64,000 nt of DNA from Clostridia bacterium (GCA_017549335.1 JAFYVB010000030.1:24543-88542); one strand, 5' to 3'. Shown: positions 34,915 through 44,448, counted from the stretch's first letter. The notes: generated by a model not told the origin, from the sequence alone. Made by a program: numbers and translations.

Positions 34915-36173
34915 ATGAATCCCTTTATCCTGAAGCCTCAAAACAGTGAAAAGAATCTTTTGCTGCTGGAATGGCGCAAGCTTTGGCCTCGCCCGTATGA
35001 TAAGCATACCGTGGATCCCTATACCCGCACACGGGTCATCCTGATGAACGGCACGGAGTTTGAAAACGTGTCGTTCAGCCATCAGATGAACAGGCAGCAT
35101 GATAACAATGAACTGCGGCGGCAGCTGGCGCTTTTGCGCAGAAGCGAACAACAGCAGCAAAAGCTGATTTCCCATTTGAAGCCCCCGGAGGAAACGCTGC
35201 TGGAGCATACCATCGGCTATGAGCAGCTGGCGGTGGATCTGACGGCGCAGTTGGCCAAGCGCGTGAGCGATCCGGCCCTTAAAAATGCGCTGGATTTTGC
35301 GCTGCTGGAGGATTTTGATCATCTGTACCGTTATGCGGATCTGCTGGAAATGGAAAGCGGCGTAAAGGCGGAGAATCTGGTGGGCCGCTATACCGAGATC
35401 ATGCCGGGCAGACCCACCATCGCCCATCACCGCCATCCCTTTGACAGCGTGCGCCATGCCATGAAGAATCCCGCGCCGCCTGCGTTTGATATGCTGGCGG
35501 CCAATATCATCACAGCCGCTGAGCAGCAGACCATGAATTATTACATGAATGTGGCGGCGGCCTATCCGGACGTGCGCGGAAAGAAGCTGTATCAGGAGAT
35601 CGGCATGATCGAAGAGCAGCACGTGACCCATTACGGCAGCCTGCTCAATCCCTGCCTGACGTGGCTTGAAAACCTGCTGGTGCATCAGTATACCGAGTGC
35701 TATCTCTATTACAGCTGTCATGCGTTGGAAACGGATGCTTCTATCCGCGACCTCTGGGGCTTTATGCTGGAACAGGAGATCGTTCATCTGCACATCGCCT
35801 GCGAGCTTCTGAAAAAATACGAGGGCAAGGAGTGGCAGCAGGTGATTCCCGGCGGCGAGTTCCCCGCGCCCCTGCGTCTTGAAAGCAATATTCCCTACGT
35901 CCGCGACGTGCTGGCGCACACCGTGCAGAACACCGCACTGCGGGAAAACTATGTCAATGTATGCACGCTGCCTGAAAATGCGATTTCTTTATCTATCAGG
36001 ATATTGTCAGCCCAAAGACCGAGGACGTGCTCAGTCATCGGGTGATCGAGGATTATATCCGGCAAAAAGGCAGGGATTACCGCTTTGAAACGGCGGAGAA
36101 TCCCATTGATCAGCTGCGCGACAGAACAAAGGATAATACGCAGGTCGGACGCTGCTGCTGTACAAACAAATAA
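34915..36173 (+). CDS. Ferritin-like protein with a frameshift near its C-terminus
   Basis: As written, the frame from ATG 34915 (AAAGGAGTGA upstream) ends at 36045 with 376 residues. From about 35982 a different frame continues with a well-formed sequence (DFFIYQDIVSPKTEDVLSH...) of 63 codons to TAA at 36171-36173, directly before the terminator. One base seems to be missing near 35982. The body contains helices with carboxylate-His motifs: LLEDFDHLYRY, MIEEQHVTHYG and EQEIVHLHIACELL. This resembles a di-iron ferritin-like or rubrerythrin-type fold. The restored C-terminus is charged and ends in CCCTNK. The substrate and role are unknown. The shift may be a sequencing error or a recent mutation. 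Confidence 0.75.
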
Positions 36174-36175
36174 AG

Positions 36176-36203
36176 AAAAGCGCACCGCGGGGTGCGCTTT
36201 TTT
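36176..36203. terminator. Terminator shared by convergent genes
   Basis: AAAAGCGCACC (36176-36186), loop GCGG, GGTGCGCTTTT (36191-36201) with further T. It ends the ferritin-like gene and, from the other side, the small minus-strand gene. Confidence 0.9.
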
Positions 36204-36420
36204 ATGGGAAAAGACGGAGGCTGAAACGGTGGACAAGCCTTTTGAGCATCCATGTGAGGAGGACGAAAACCGCTGTGATCAAGCTGTTGATGCGAAGCTC
36301 TGCCGCTTGTGCGGCGCATGGGCCGGGACAATTGAAAACGGTATGCAGCGCATAGCCTGTATAGCCGGCGCATAGGGAAAAGATCAGCCCGGAAAGAAAG
36401 CGAATGACTTTGCAAAACAT
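36202..36420 (-). CDS. Possible small two-helix membrane protein
   Basis: Open frame of 72 codons with two hydrophobic segments (FLSGLIFSLCAGYTGYALHTV and INSLITAVFVLLTWML) separated by a Cys/Pro-containing loop. The ATG at 36420 has AAGGCGG six bases upstream. The stop falls directly at the shared terminator, which favours a real gene. No family is recognised. I see no good promoter on this strand; 36421-36518 holds nothing else I can support. Confidence 0.45.
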   Translation of the reverse strand: MFCKVIRFLSGLIFSLCAGYTGYALHTVFNCPGPCAAQAAELRINSLITAVFVLLTWMLKRLVHRFSLRLFP

Positions 36421-36518
36421 GAAAAACCGCCTTGTTTTTTAAAAAATGCGTTCATCGCATTCATCACAATATGACGGTTCCCCGCCAACGGTTTATCCTT
36501 TCTTTTGGAAATTAAAAA

Positions 36519-36547
36519 TTGATTGTTCAGGCCAACCGTGATATAAT
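36519..36547 (+). promoter_or_regulatory. Promoter of the ABC exporter operon
   Basis: TTGATT (36519-36524), 17 bases, extended TGATATAAT with TATAAT at 36542-36547. Confidence 0.75.
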
Positions 36548-36589
36548 GTAAATTTGTACGGAATGATTATCACGAAAGGAAGATGAAAC

Positions 36590-38371
36590 GTGATATTTGG
36601 CAAATATGTGAACGGATATTATAAAAAATACGCACTCAGGCTGCTCTTCGGCCTGGCGGCGCTGCTGATGGTGGACTATCTGCAGCTGATCGTTCCCAAT
36701 CTATACCAGATGGTCATCAACGGCATCAATGACGGTCAGGTTATGAAAAACGGCCGGATGTATGTGTTTGATATGGACTTTTTGCTGGACCATATTTGTA
36801 TGCCCATGGTCGGTATCATCCTATGCATGGTGATCGGCCGTTTCCTGTGGCGCATCTGCTTTTTCGGCGCAGGCATCCGCGTGGAAAACGATATCCGCAA
36901 CCGTATGTTCAGCCATTGCAAGGATCTTTCCCATCAATATTATCAGGTGAACAAGGTAGGCAACATGATGAGCCTGTTCACCAATGATCTGGAAACGGTG
37001 CAGGAATGCTTCTCCCACGGCCTTTTGATGCTGCTGGATGCGCTGTTCCTGGGCGTTTTGTCGGTAATGAAAATGTTCCGCATGGATCCGCTTTTGTGCG
37101 GGCTGTCGCTGATCCCCATGGCCTGTTTGCTGGCGGCGGCAACCATCATCGGCAAGTATATGATGAAAAAATGGGACGTGCGTCAGGCGGCTTTTTCAAA
37201 GCTCAGCGACTTTTCCCAGGAAAGCTTTTCGGGCATTGCCGTGGTAAAAGCCTTTGTCAAGGAAGGCAAGGAACTGATGGCTTTCAAAAAGCTGAGCCAC
37301 GAAAACGAAAAGGCCAATGTCGATTACACCCGTTCCTCCGTGCTGCTGCGAATCGTGGTAACGCTGTTTGTGGAATCGGTCATCTGCGTTATTCTCGGCT
37401 ACGGCGGTTACCTTGTGCATAAGGGTGCGTTCAACGCCGGTCAGCTGATGGAATTCATCGGCTATTTCACCTCCGTTGTATGGCCCATCATGGCGGTCTC
37501 GGAGCTGATCGATATGACCTCCCGCGGCAAGGCTTCCCTGAACCGCATCAGCGAGTTGCTGGACGCCAAGCAGGATGTAAAGGACAACGACGGCGTGCGT
37601 TCCCTTGAAAACATTCGCGGCGATATTTCTTTCCGTCATCTTTCTTTCCGCTATCCGGACGGGGAGTTTGATGCTCTCCGTGATATTACCTTCGATATCA
37701 AGGCAGGGGAGAACGTGGGCCTTGTGGGCAAGACGGGCTCGGGCAAAACTACGTTGGTTGACCTGATCCTGCGTACGTACAATGTGCCTGACGGAACGGT
37801 ATTCATTGACGGACACGACGTCAATACCGTTCCCATCCGCGACGTGCGCGCCGCCTGCGCCTATGTGCCGCAGGATAACTTCCTGTTCAGCGATACCATC
37901 GCCAACAATATCTCCTTCGGCGTGGACGAGTATGACAGCGAAGCGATTGTAAACGCCGCTGATCTGGCTGATGTGGACAGCAATATTCGTGAATTTACCG
38001 ACGGCTATGGCACCTTCATGGGGGAACGCGGCGTCACCGTTTCGGGCGGACAGAAACAGCGCATTTCCATTGCCCGCGCGCTGATGAAAAACGCGCCTAT
38101 TCTCATTCTGGATGACTCGGTATCGGCTGTTGATACCAAAACCGAAAAGCGCATCCTTGAAAACCTGCGCAAAACACGGCAGGGACGTACCACCATCCTG
38201 ATTGCTCACCGCATTTCCACCATTGAAAAGATGGATAAGATCCTCTTTATCGATGACGGACGGCTGCTTGCTGTGGGTTCCCACGGTGAGCTGTATGCAT
38301 CCTGCGAAGAATACCGTAAGATGGTTGATCTGCAGAAGCTGGAGGAAGAGGGGGTGCAGGAGAATGCGTAA
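36590..38371 (+). CDS. ABC exporter half, degenerate-site subunit
   Basis: Fused membrane and ATPase protein of 593 residues, type IV exporter fold: six helices (about 15-300), then the nucleotide-binding domain. Walker A is GLVGKTGSGKTTLVDL and the signature VSGGQKQRISIARAL. Walker B ends LILDDSVSAVD, with Asp where the catalytic Glu is expected. This Asp is typical of one partner in heterodimeric exporters such as BmrC/BmrD or TM287/288. The start is GTG at 36590 with AAAGGA upstream; the nearby ATG at 36583 is out of frame. It overlaps the next gene by 8 bases. Substrates are probably lipids or drugs; unknown. Confidence 0.93.
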   Translation: MIFGKYVNGYYKKYALRLLFGLAALLMVDYLQLIVPNLYQMVINGINDGQVMKNGRMYVFDMDFLLDHICMPMVGIILCMVIGRFLWRICFFGAGIRVENDIRNRMFSHCKDLSHQYYQVNKVGNMMSLFTNDLETVQECFSHGLLMLLDALFLGVLSVMKMFRMDPLLCGLSLIPMACLLAAATIIGKYMMKKWDVRQAAFSKLSDFSQESFSGIAVVKAFVKEGKELMAFKKLSHENEKANVDYTRSSVLLRIVVTLFVESVICVILGYGGYLVHKGAFNAGQLMEFIGYFTSVVWPIMAVSELIDMTSRGKASLNRISELLDAKQDVKDNDGVRSLENIRGDISFRHLSFRYPDGEFDALRDITFDIKAGENVGLVGKTGSGKTTLVDLILRTYNVPDGTVFIDGHDVNTVPIRDVRAACAYVPQDNFLFSDTIANNISFGVDEYDSEAIVNAADLADVDSNIREFTDGYGTFMGERGVTVSGGQKQRISIARALMKNAPILILDDSVSAVDTKTEKRILENLRKTRQGRTTILIAHRISTIEKMDKILFIDDGRLLAVGSHGELYASCEEYRKMVDLQKLEEEGVQENA

Positions 38372-40253
38372 TTATCTGCCCGTTCTCATTGTCGGCGCCA
38401 TCATCGGCACCTTTACCACCGTGTTTCTCATCGCCTATCTGAAGATTCGTAAACAAAAGGAAGCCATCGGTTTTGACCGCTATATGTCCGACGGCGAGAT
38501 CATTCGCCGTCTGGTGCAGTATATCAAGCCCTATCGGAAGAATTTTGCGCTGGTACTTGGCATTATGCTTCTGTCCATTTCCTATGATCTGCTTTCGCCC
38601 ATGATCGTGGGCCGGATCGAGGAAATGATCAAGAATGACTTTGCCATGAAGGATCTGCTGATGGGTGTACTGTTGTATGCCGGCGTACTGCTGGTATCGG
38701 TGACGGGTACCTATTTCCAGTCCATCATCCTGCAGAAAACGGGTCAGAAGATTCTGTCCTCCGTGCGTCAGGATGTGTTCAGCCACATTGAAAGTCTGTC
38801 CCATGAACAGCTTAATCAGATTCCTGTGGGCAAGCTGGTTACCCGCGTGACCAACGATACCAACTCCCTGTCCATGACCTTCACCAACGTCCTGGTGCAG
38901 ATGGTCAAGAATACCTTTGTCATAGCGGGCGTGCTGGTGGCAATGCTGCTGCTCAATTACCAGCTAACGCTGATGGTTTTGTGTTTTGTGCCCTTTGTGG
39001 TGCTGTTCACTTTCATTTTCCGAAAGTTTGCCCGCAAGGTGTACCGCCGCGTCAAGGACTGCACCACGGATATCAATACCTACCTGTCCGAAAACCTTTC
39101 CGGCATCAAGATCACCCAGATCTTTAACCGTGAAGAGCGCAAAATGGAGGAATTCCGCGCAAAGAGCGAAGAACTCAAGCGTGCCAAGCAGAATCAGATC
39201 TTCGTTTTCGGCATTTTCCGCCCGATGATCTATATGCTTAATATTTCTTCCGTCATGTGTCTTTTGTACCTTGGCGGCAAGGGGTATATTGAAAATACCA
39301 CCTTCATGGGTCAGGCATTGACCAGCGGTACGTTGGTATCTTTCTATATGTACATTTCCCGCTTCTACAATCCCATTCAGACGCTGGCGGAGCAGTTCAA
39401 CGCTCTGCAGGCTGCTTTTGCCTCTGCCGAAAAGATTTTCACCATTCTGGATATGAAGCCTGTGGTCGTGGACGATCCCGATGCGGTAGAGATCGAAAAC
39501 ATCCGCGGCGAGATCGAATTCAAAGACGTTTGGTTTGCCTACAAGGAAGGCGAATGGGTATTAAAGGGCGTTTCCTTCCATGTGGATCCCCGCCAGACGG
39601 TGGCCTTTGTCGGTTCCACGGGCTCGGGCAAATCCACCATTCTCTCCCTGATCTGCCGCAATTACGATATCCAGAAGGGTCAGATCCTCATCGACGGCAT
39701 CGATATCCGCAAGATCAAGATTTCTTCTCTGCGCCGTCATTTCGGTCAGATGCTGCAGGATGTGTTCCTGTTCTCGGGTACCATTCGCTCCAACATCGTT
39801 CTTTCCGAGGACAAGTGGACGGATGAGGAGATCAACGCGGCCTGCCGCTATGTGAATGCCGATTCCTTCATCAATCGTTTGGATGCGGGGCTTGACGAAG
39901 TGGTGCGCGAGCGCGGCAACAACTTCTCCGCCGGTCAGCGTCAGCTTTTGTCCTTTGCCCGTACCATCATTCATAAGCCTTCGGTGATGATCCTGGACGA
40001 AGCCACCGCCAATATCGACACCGAAACGGAGCTGCTGATCCAGGATTCCCTTGAAAAGATGAAGAATATCGGTACCATGCTGATCGTGGCGCACCGGCTG
40101 TCCACCATTCAGCACGCCGATAACATCATTCTCCTCTCGCAGGGGAAAATTATCGAGCAGGGCACCCATCAGGAACTGCTGCGCCTGAAGGGTCGGTATC
40201 ATCAGCTGTATACGCTGCAGTATCACAAGGAAAAACTGCGCGTCAACGGATAA
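38364..40253 (+). CDS. ABC exporter half, catalytic subunit
   Basis: Second half-transporter, 629 residues, with an extra N-terminal helix (PVLIVGAIIGTFTTVFLIAYL) before the six core helices. The ATPase domain has Walker A FVGSTGSGKSTILSL and a normal Walker B with Glu (MILDEATANIDTETE). Its signature is FSAGQRQLLSFARTI, deviating from LSGGQ. Paired with the first subunit this gives one competent ATP site (this Glu with the partner's normal signature) and one degenerate site. The ATG at 38364 lies within the end of the previous gene, indicating fixed-ratio synthesis. Confidence 0.93.
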   Translation: MRNYLPVLIVGAIIGTFTTVFLIAYLKIRKQKEAIGFDRYMSDGEIIRRLVQYIKPYRKNFALVLGIMLLSISYDLLSPMIVGRIEEMIKNDFAMKDLLMGVLLYAGVLLVSVTGTYFQSIILQKTGQKILSSVRQDVFSHIESLSHEQLNQIPVGKLVTRVTNDTNSLSMTFTNVLVQMVKNTFVIAGVLVAMLLLNYQLTLMVLCFVPFVVLFTFIFRKFARKVYRRVKDCTTDINTYLSENLSGIKITQIFNREERKMEEFRAKSEELKRAKQNQIFVFGIFRPMIYMLNISSVMCLLYLGGKGYIENTTFMGQALTSGTLVSFYMYISRFYNPIQTLAEQFNALQAAFASAEKIFTILDMKPVVVDDPDAVEIENIRGEIEFKDVWFAYKEGEWVLKGVSFHVDPRQTVAFVGSTGSGKSTILSLICRNYDIQKGQILIDGIDIRKIKISSLRRHFGQMLQDVFLFSGTIRSNIVLSEDKWTDEEINAACRYVNADSFINRLDAGLDEVVRERGNNFSAGQRQLLSFARTIIHKPSVMILDEATANIDTETELLIQDSLEKMKNIGTMLIVAHRLSTIQHADNIILLSQGKIIEQGTHQELLRLKGRYHQLYTLQYHKEKLRVNG

Positions 40254-40270
40254 CTGGATGAGGTGAAAAG

Positions 40271-41446
40271 ATGTATCAACAGCTGAAAGAACAATTTGAA
40301 GCGATCTTCGGGAAAAAGCCTGAAGCGGTGTTTTCTGCGCCCGGACGCAGCGAGCTGAGCGGTAATCATACCGATCATCAGCATGGCTGCGTGCTGGCGG
40401 CGGCCATTGATCTGGAAGCCCTTGCCTGCGTAGCCCGCAACAATGAAAACGTTATCCGCGTTCAGTCCAAAGGCTACCCCATGTGCGTGATCGATTTGAA
40501 CGATCTTTCTGTGCATCCCGAAGAAGCCAATACCACGGCCTCGCTGATCCGAGGCGTAGCGGCGGCTTTTAAAGAAAGGGGCTGCAAGCCGGGCGGCTTT
40601 GACGCTTACGTGGAGTCCACCGTGCTTCCCGGCAGCGGACTGAGTTCTTCTGCTGCTTTTGAAGTGCTGATGGGAACGGTGATCAACGGCCTGTATTACG
40701 AAAACTGCTTGAACGCGGTGGAGATCGCGCAGATCGGTCAGTGGGCTGAAAACGTGTATTTCGGCAAGCCTTGCGGCTTGATGGACCAGATGGCCTGCTC
40801 GGTGGGCAATATCATCAGCATCGATTTTGCCGATACGCTGCATCCTGCGATTGAACGGATTGATTTTGATTTTTCCAAGGCAGGTCATGCCCTTTGCATC
40901 ATTGATTCGGGCGCCGATCATGCCGATTTGACGGATGAATACGCCGATATTACCAAAGAACTGAAGGCTGTTTGCCGCTTGTTCGGCAAGGAATACCTGC
41001 GTGAAGTGGACGAGGATGCCTTCTATGAACGCTTGGATGAGGTTAGGGCTGCTGCCGGCGATCGTGCCGTGATGCGTGCCATTCACGTGTTTGAGGAGAA
41101 TAAGCGTGTCAGGCAGCAGGTGGAAGCGCTGAAGCGCAGCGATTTTGACGCTTTCCTCGCGTTGGTTCTGCAGTCGGGCGCTTCCTCGTGGACGCATCTG
41201 CAGAATGTGGTGCCCACCGGCGCCAAAATGCATCAGGAAGTAGCGGTTGCTCTTGCGCTGGCCAAACGGATGCTGCGCGGCCGCGGAGCATACCGTGTAC
41301 ACGGCGGCGGTTTTGCCGGTACGATTCAGGCTTTTGTGCCGCTGGATATGCTGGACAAATTTAAGTCCGGTATGGAAAAGGTACTGGGCGAAGGCAGCTG
41401 CCATGTGCTGTCTATCCGCAGTGACGGCGGAAAGAGAGTGGAATAA
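40271..41446 (+). CDS. Galactokinase-like GHMP kinase
   Basis: GHMP sugar kinase of 391 residues. The N-terminal galactokinase block reads APGRSELSGNHTDHQHG instead of the classical GRxNLIGEHTDYNxG, a variant I associate with Clostridia. The phosphate loop is VLPGSGLSSSAAFEV and the third block GGGFAGTIQAFVP. The likely reaction is ATP-dependent phosphorylation of galactose or a related sugar at C1. There are no galE or galT genes nearby, so the galactose role is not confirmed by context. GAGGTGAAAAG precedes the ATG. It is 17 bases after the ABC exporter gene, so it may be read from the same promoter. Confidence 0.82.
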   Translation: MYQQLKEQFEAIFGKKPEAVFSAPGRSELSGNHTDHQHGCVLAAAIDLEALACVARNNENVIRVQSKGYPMCVIDLNDLSVHPEEANTTASLIRGVAAAFKERGCKPGGFDAYVESTVLPGSGLSSSAAFEVLMGTVINGLYYENCLNAVEIAQIGQWAENVYFGKPCGLMDQMACSVGNIISIDFADTLHPAIERIDFDFSKAGHALCIIDSGADHADLTDEYADITKELKAVCRLFGKEYLREVDEDAFYERLDEVRAAAGDRAVMRAIHVFEENKRVRQQVEALKRSDFDAFLALVLQSGASSWTHLQNVVPTGAKMHQEVAVALALAKRMLRGRGAYRVHGGGFAGTIQAFVPLDMLDKFKSGMEKVLGEGSCHVLSIRSDGGKRVE

Positions 41447-41451
41447 ATGAA

Positions 41452-41481
41452 AAGAACCGCTGCATAAGCGGTTCTTTTTTT
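41452..41481. terminator. Bidirectional terminator
   Basis: AAGAACCGCT (41452-41461) with AGCGGTTCTT (41467-41476) and T run, between the convergent kinase and trkH genes. Confidence 0.9.
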
Positions 41482-41482
41482 A

Positions 41483-42952
41483 TCAGTTGATTTTCTGCTT
41501 GGGGGCTTTCGTCCATGTGCGGGGGGAGAGGAGAATCAGCAGCGGGAAGAACTGCAGTCTGCCGGCCAGCATGACAAAGCATAAAAGCAGTTTGCCGAAG
41601 TTTGAGAACTTGCCGAAATTCTCCACCGGGCCTACGCCGCCGAAGCCGGGACCCACGTTGTTAAGGCAGGTGATGGTCGAAGATACCGTGGTTTCAAAGG
41701 AGAAGCCCTCCAGTGAGAGAAGCAGCGTTGCCAACACGGCGACTATGCAGTAGATGACAAAATAGGCGTGAAGGAGGCGGACAGTATCCTCGGGAACGGC
41801 TTTCCCGTCCATTTTCACGGGCCGCACCATATTGGGATGCAGAAGTCTGTCTATTTCCACACGCAGGCTGCGCAGCAGGAGAATGAAACGGGAGCACTTG
41901 ACGCCGCCGCCCGTTGAGCCTGCGCAGGCGCCGATGATCATCAGCATCATCAGAAGAATATGGCACACCTGCGGCCACAATTCGTAATTGAGCGTTGCAT
42001 AGCCTGTTGATGAAAAGACCGATGCCACCTGGAAGAAGGCATGACGCAGGGAATCACCGGCGGTGCCTTCCATGGAAGGCAGAACGATCACTGTGATCAG
42101 TGCAACGGCAATGAAATAGATCAGCAGGTAAAGCCGCAGTTCCTCATCCTTGGCAACGCGCTTGAAAGAGCGCATGATGATCAGATAATACATGCCGAAA
42201 TTAACGCCGAACAGGATCATAAACACCGTGAGGATCCACTGCTGTGCGGCGGTGTAGGACATAATGCTGTCATTTTTGATGGAAAAACCGCCTGTGCCGG
42301 CCGTGGCAAAGGAAAGGGTTACGGCGTCAAAGACGGGCATGCCGCTGATCAAAAGCGCAATGGCCTGCAGCGCAGTCATGCCTGCGTAAATCATATACAG
42401 AATGCGTGCGGTCTGCATGGTGCGGGGAACCAGCTTGCTCACTTGCGGTCCGGAAGATTCGGCGCGCATGATGAACATGGAATCCCCCTTGCTGCCTGCA
42501 AAGGTAGAAACAGCCAGCAGGAATACCAGCACGCCCATGCCGCCCAGCCAGTGGGTGAAGGATCGCCAGTAAAGAATGCTGTAAGGCAGCGATTCCACAT
42601 CGCTTAAGATGCTTGCACCCGTGGTGGTAAAGCCCGAAATCGTTTCAAACAGACAGTCTACGTAGCTTTTGATACTGCCGGAAAGATAGAACGGCAGTGT
42701 GCCCAGCAAGGACACCACGATCCACGTAAGCGCTGTGATCACAAAGCCTTCGCGGGCGTAAAAAGTGCTTTTGCGGGGTTTGAAAATATCGGTGGACAGG
42801 CTGAGAATCAGCATCAGAGCAATGGTCACAGCAAAGGCGGCGGAACAGCTGTTTTCGTCGCAGCACAATGCAATGATCAAAGCCGGGAGCATCAGCACTG
42901 CCACAATGCGCAGCGTGATGGACAGCGTACGCACGATCATGCGGTAATTCAT
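41483..42952 (-). CDS. trkH: TrkH, potassium uptake channel subunit
   Basis: Polytopic K+ translocating subunit of 489 residues, TrkH/KtrB superfamily. The selectivity-filter repeats are visible: FETISGFTTTGASIL, FATAGTGGFS, FSSTGYATLN and LNNVGPGFGGVGP. The conserved GGMGVLVFLLA and the TGGGVKCSRFILL loop are also present. It imports K+ together with the RCK protein TrkA, encoded just upstream on the same strand (gap 11 bases). AGAGGAATTTGT precedes the ATG. No c-di-AMP riboswitch is seen before the operon. Confidence 0.95.
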   Translation of the reverse strand: MNYRMIVRTLSITLRIVAVLMLPALIIALCCDENSCSAAFAVTIALMLILSLSTDIFKPRKSTFYAREGFVITALTWIVVSLLGTLPFYLSGSIKSYVDCLFETISGFTTTGASILSDVESLPYSILYWRSFTHWLGGMGVLVFLLAVSTFAGSKGDSMFIMRAESSGPQVSKLVPRTMQTARILYMIYAGMTALQAIALLISGMPVFDAVTLSFATAGTGGFSIKNDSIMSYTAAQQWILTVFMILFGVNFGMYYLIIMRSFKRVAKDEELRLYLLIYFIAVALITVIVLPSMEGTAGDSLRHAFFQVASVFSSTGYATLNYELWPQVCHILLMMLMIIGACAGSTGGGVKCSRFILLLRSLRVEIDRLLHPNMVRPVKMDGKAVPEDTVRLLHAYFVIYCIVAVLATLLLSLEGFSFETTVSSTITCLNNVGPGFGGVGPVENFGKFSNFGKLLLCFVMLAGRLQFFPLLILLSPRTWTKAPKQKIN

Positions 42953-42963
42953 ACAAATTCCTC

Positions 42964-44337
42964 TTAATCCTGCTGATCTTCAAAAATGTCGTTCAGATCG
43001 CTGAGCTTGCGGTCGCTGCGGGTGACGATCACCACGCTGTCGCCCACTTGGAAGGAGTCATCGCCGCGGGGAATGATCACCTGACCGCGGCGGCTGATGG
43101 CAGCCACCAGAATGCCCTTCTGTACGGGAACGTCGATCAAAGGCATATCGGTGTGCAGCGTGTCTTCGGTGACGCGGAATTCCAGCGCTTCCACTTCGCC
43201 GCCTACCATGCGGTGCAGCGCGACCATGCTGCCGTCGTCCTTGCGGTTTTCCATGGAGCGGACGTAGCGGAGGATATCGCTGGAAACCTGAATGCGGGGG
43301 CTGATGATGCTTTCGTTCGTCGAATCCCGGACAAAATCTTCATAGTCAATGCGATTGACCTTGGTAATGACCTTGGGAACGCCCACGTGACCGGCATACA
43401 TGGAGATAACGAGATTCTGCTCGTCGATGTTGGTCAGCGTGACCAGAGCTCCCACTTCCTCCAAACCCTCGTTCAGCAGGTTCTGGAAAGAGGTGCCGTC
43501 TGTATTGCAGATCAGCGCGTCGGGCAGCTGTTCGCCCAGTATTTCGCATTTTTCGTAATCTTTTTCGATGATTTTCACCTGAATGCCGGCGTCGCACAGC
43601 ATTTTGGCCAGATGGACGGCAATGCGGCTGCCGCCCACAAGCATGACCGAGCGGATGCGGGCTTTTTCAAGCTCCAGCACCTTGATCAGCGTCAAAAGAT
43701 CGCGGGCGGGGGCGGTAACGTGCATCATATCGCCGCCTTTGAGCACAAAACTGCCGTCGGGAATGATGACTTCGCCGTCGCGCTCCACAGCGCAGATCAG
43801 CACGCGGATCTTCAGGGTTTTGTAAAGCTGGGGCAGGGGAAGACCGTCCAGCTTGCTGCCTTCGTGCACGGGAATGGCAACGATCTCTGCACGGCCCTTG
43901 GCAAAGGTTTCACGCTTGGTGAAAGCGGGGAATTTCAAAAGACCGAAGATCTCGCGGGCGGCGATCCTTTCGGGGTTTACGCTCATGCTCAGCCCCAGTT
44001 CCTCGCGCAGAAGATACTGAGCTTCCAGATATTCGCTGTTTCTCACACGGGCGATGGTATGCTTGCAGCCCAGCTTGCGGGCCACCATGCAGCACAAAAG
44101 GTTGGTTTCGTCTGCGGAAGTGACGGCGATCAGAAGATCTGCCGTGGGAACGCCTGCTTCGCGCTGAATGGCGGCGCTGGCGCCGTTGCCTTCCATCACC
44201 AAAACGTCAAGATGATCCGCAGCCTGGGAAAGGGCGCCGCGGTGAGTATCGATGACAACCAGATCGTGGCCTTCTTCGCTGAGTGCCTGCGTCAGGGTAA
44301 AGCCTACCTTGCCGTCGCCGATGATAACAATCTTCAT
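42964..44337 (-). CDS. trkA: TrkA, potassium uptake regulatory subunit
   Basis: Cytoplasmic protein of 457 residues with two RCK units. The first nucleotide-binding fold is IIGDGKVGFTLTQAL (residues 3-17) with VIDTHRGAL after it, and a first RCK-C near 140-220. The second fold starts SVMLVGGSRIAVHLAKML (about residue 232), and a second RCK-C lies at the C-terminus. It binds NAD(H)/ATP and gates TrkH. GAGGAGATC precedes the ATG. First gene of the operon, with a clear promoter 36-65 bases upstream. Confidence 0.95.
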   Translation of the reverse strand: MKIVIIGDGKVGFTLTQALSEEGHDLVVIDTHRGALSQAADHLDVLVMEGNGASAAIQREAGVPTADLLIAVTSADETNLLCCMVARKLGCKHTIARVRNSEYLEAQYLLREELGLSMSVNPERIAAREIFGLLKFPAFTKRETFAKGRAEIVAIPVHEGSKLDGLPLPQLYKTLKIRVLICAVERDGEVIIPDGSFVLKGGDMMHVTAPARDLLTLIKVLELEKARIRSVMLVGGSRIAVHLAKMLCDAGIQVKIIEKDYEKCEILGEQLPDALICNTDGTSFQNLLNEGLEEVGALVTLTNIDEQNLVISMYAGHVGVPKVITKVNRIDYEDFVRDSTNESIISPRIQVSSDILRYVRSMENRKDDGSMVALHRMVGGEVEALEFRVTEDTLHTDMPLIDVPVQKGILVAAISRRGQVIIPRGDDSFQVGDSVVIVTRSDRKLSDLNDIFEDQQD

Positions 44338-44373
44338 AGATGATCTCCTCAGAAGGTGAGAATATACAAAGTC

Positions 44374-44402
44374 ATTTTATCACTATATGCAAAGAAAATC
44401 AA
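44374..44402 (-). promoter_or_regulatory. Promoter of trkA-trkH
   Basis: On the minus strand TTGATT (44402-44397), 17 bases, TAAAAT (44379-44374) with extended TGA. Confidence 0.7.
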
Positions 44403-44419
44403 GAAATGCACCCTGCGGA

Positions 44420-44448
44420 AACAAAAGAAGCGTCCTTTAAGACGCTTC
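44420..44448 (-). terminator. Terminator after the CvpA-like gene
   Basis: GAAGCGTC (44448-44441) with GACGCTTC (44434-44427) on the minus strand, then TTTTGTTT. Confidence 0.8.

Noticed and set aside
35970-35995. Programmed -1 frameshift site
   Set aside because: No X-XXY-YYZ heptamer or following pseudoknot is visible; a lost base explains the data better.
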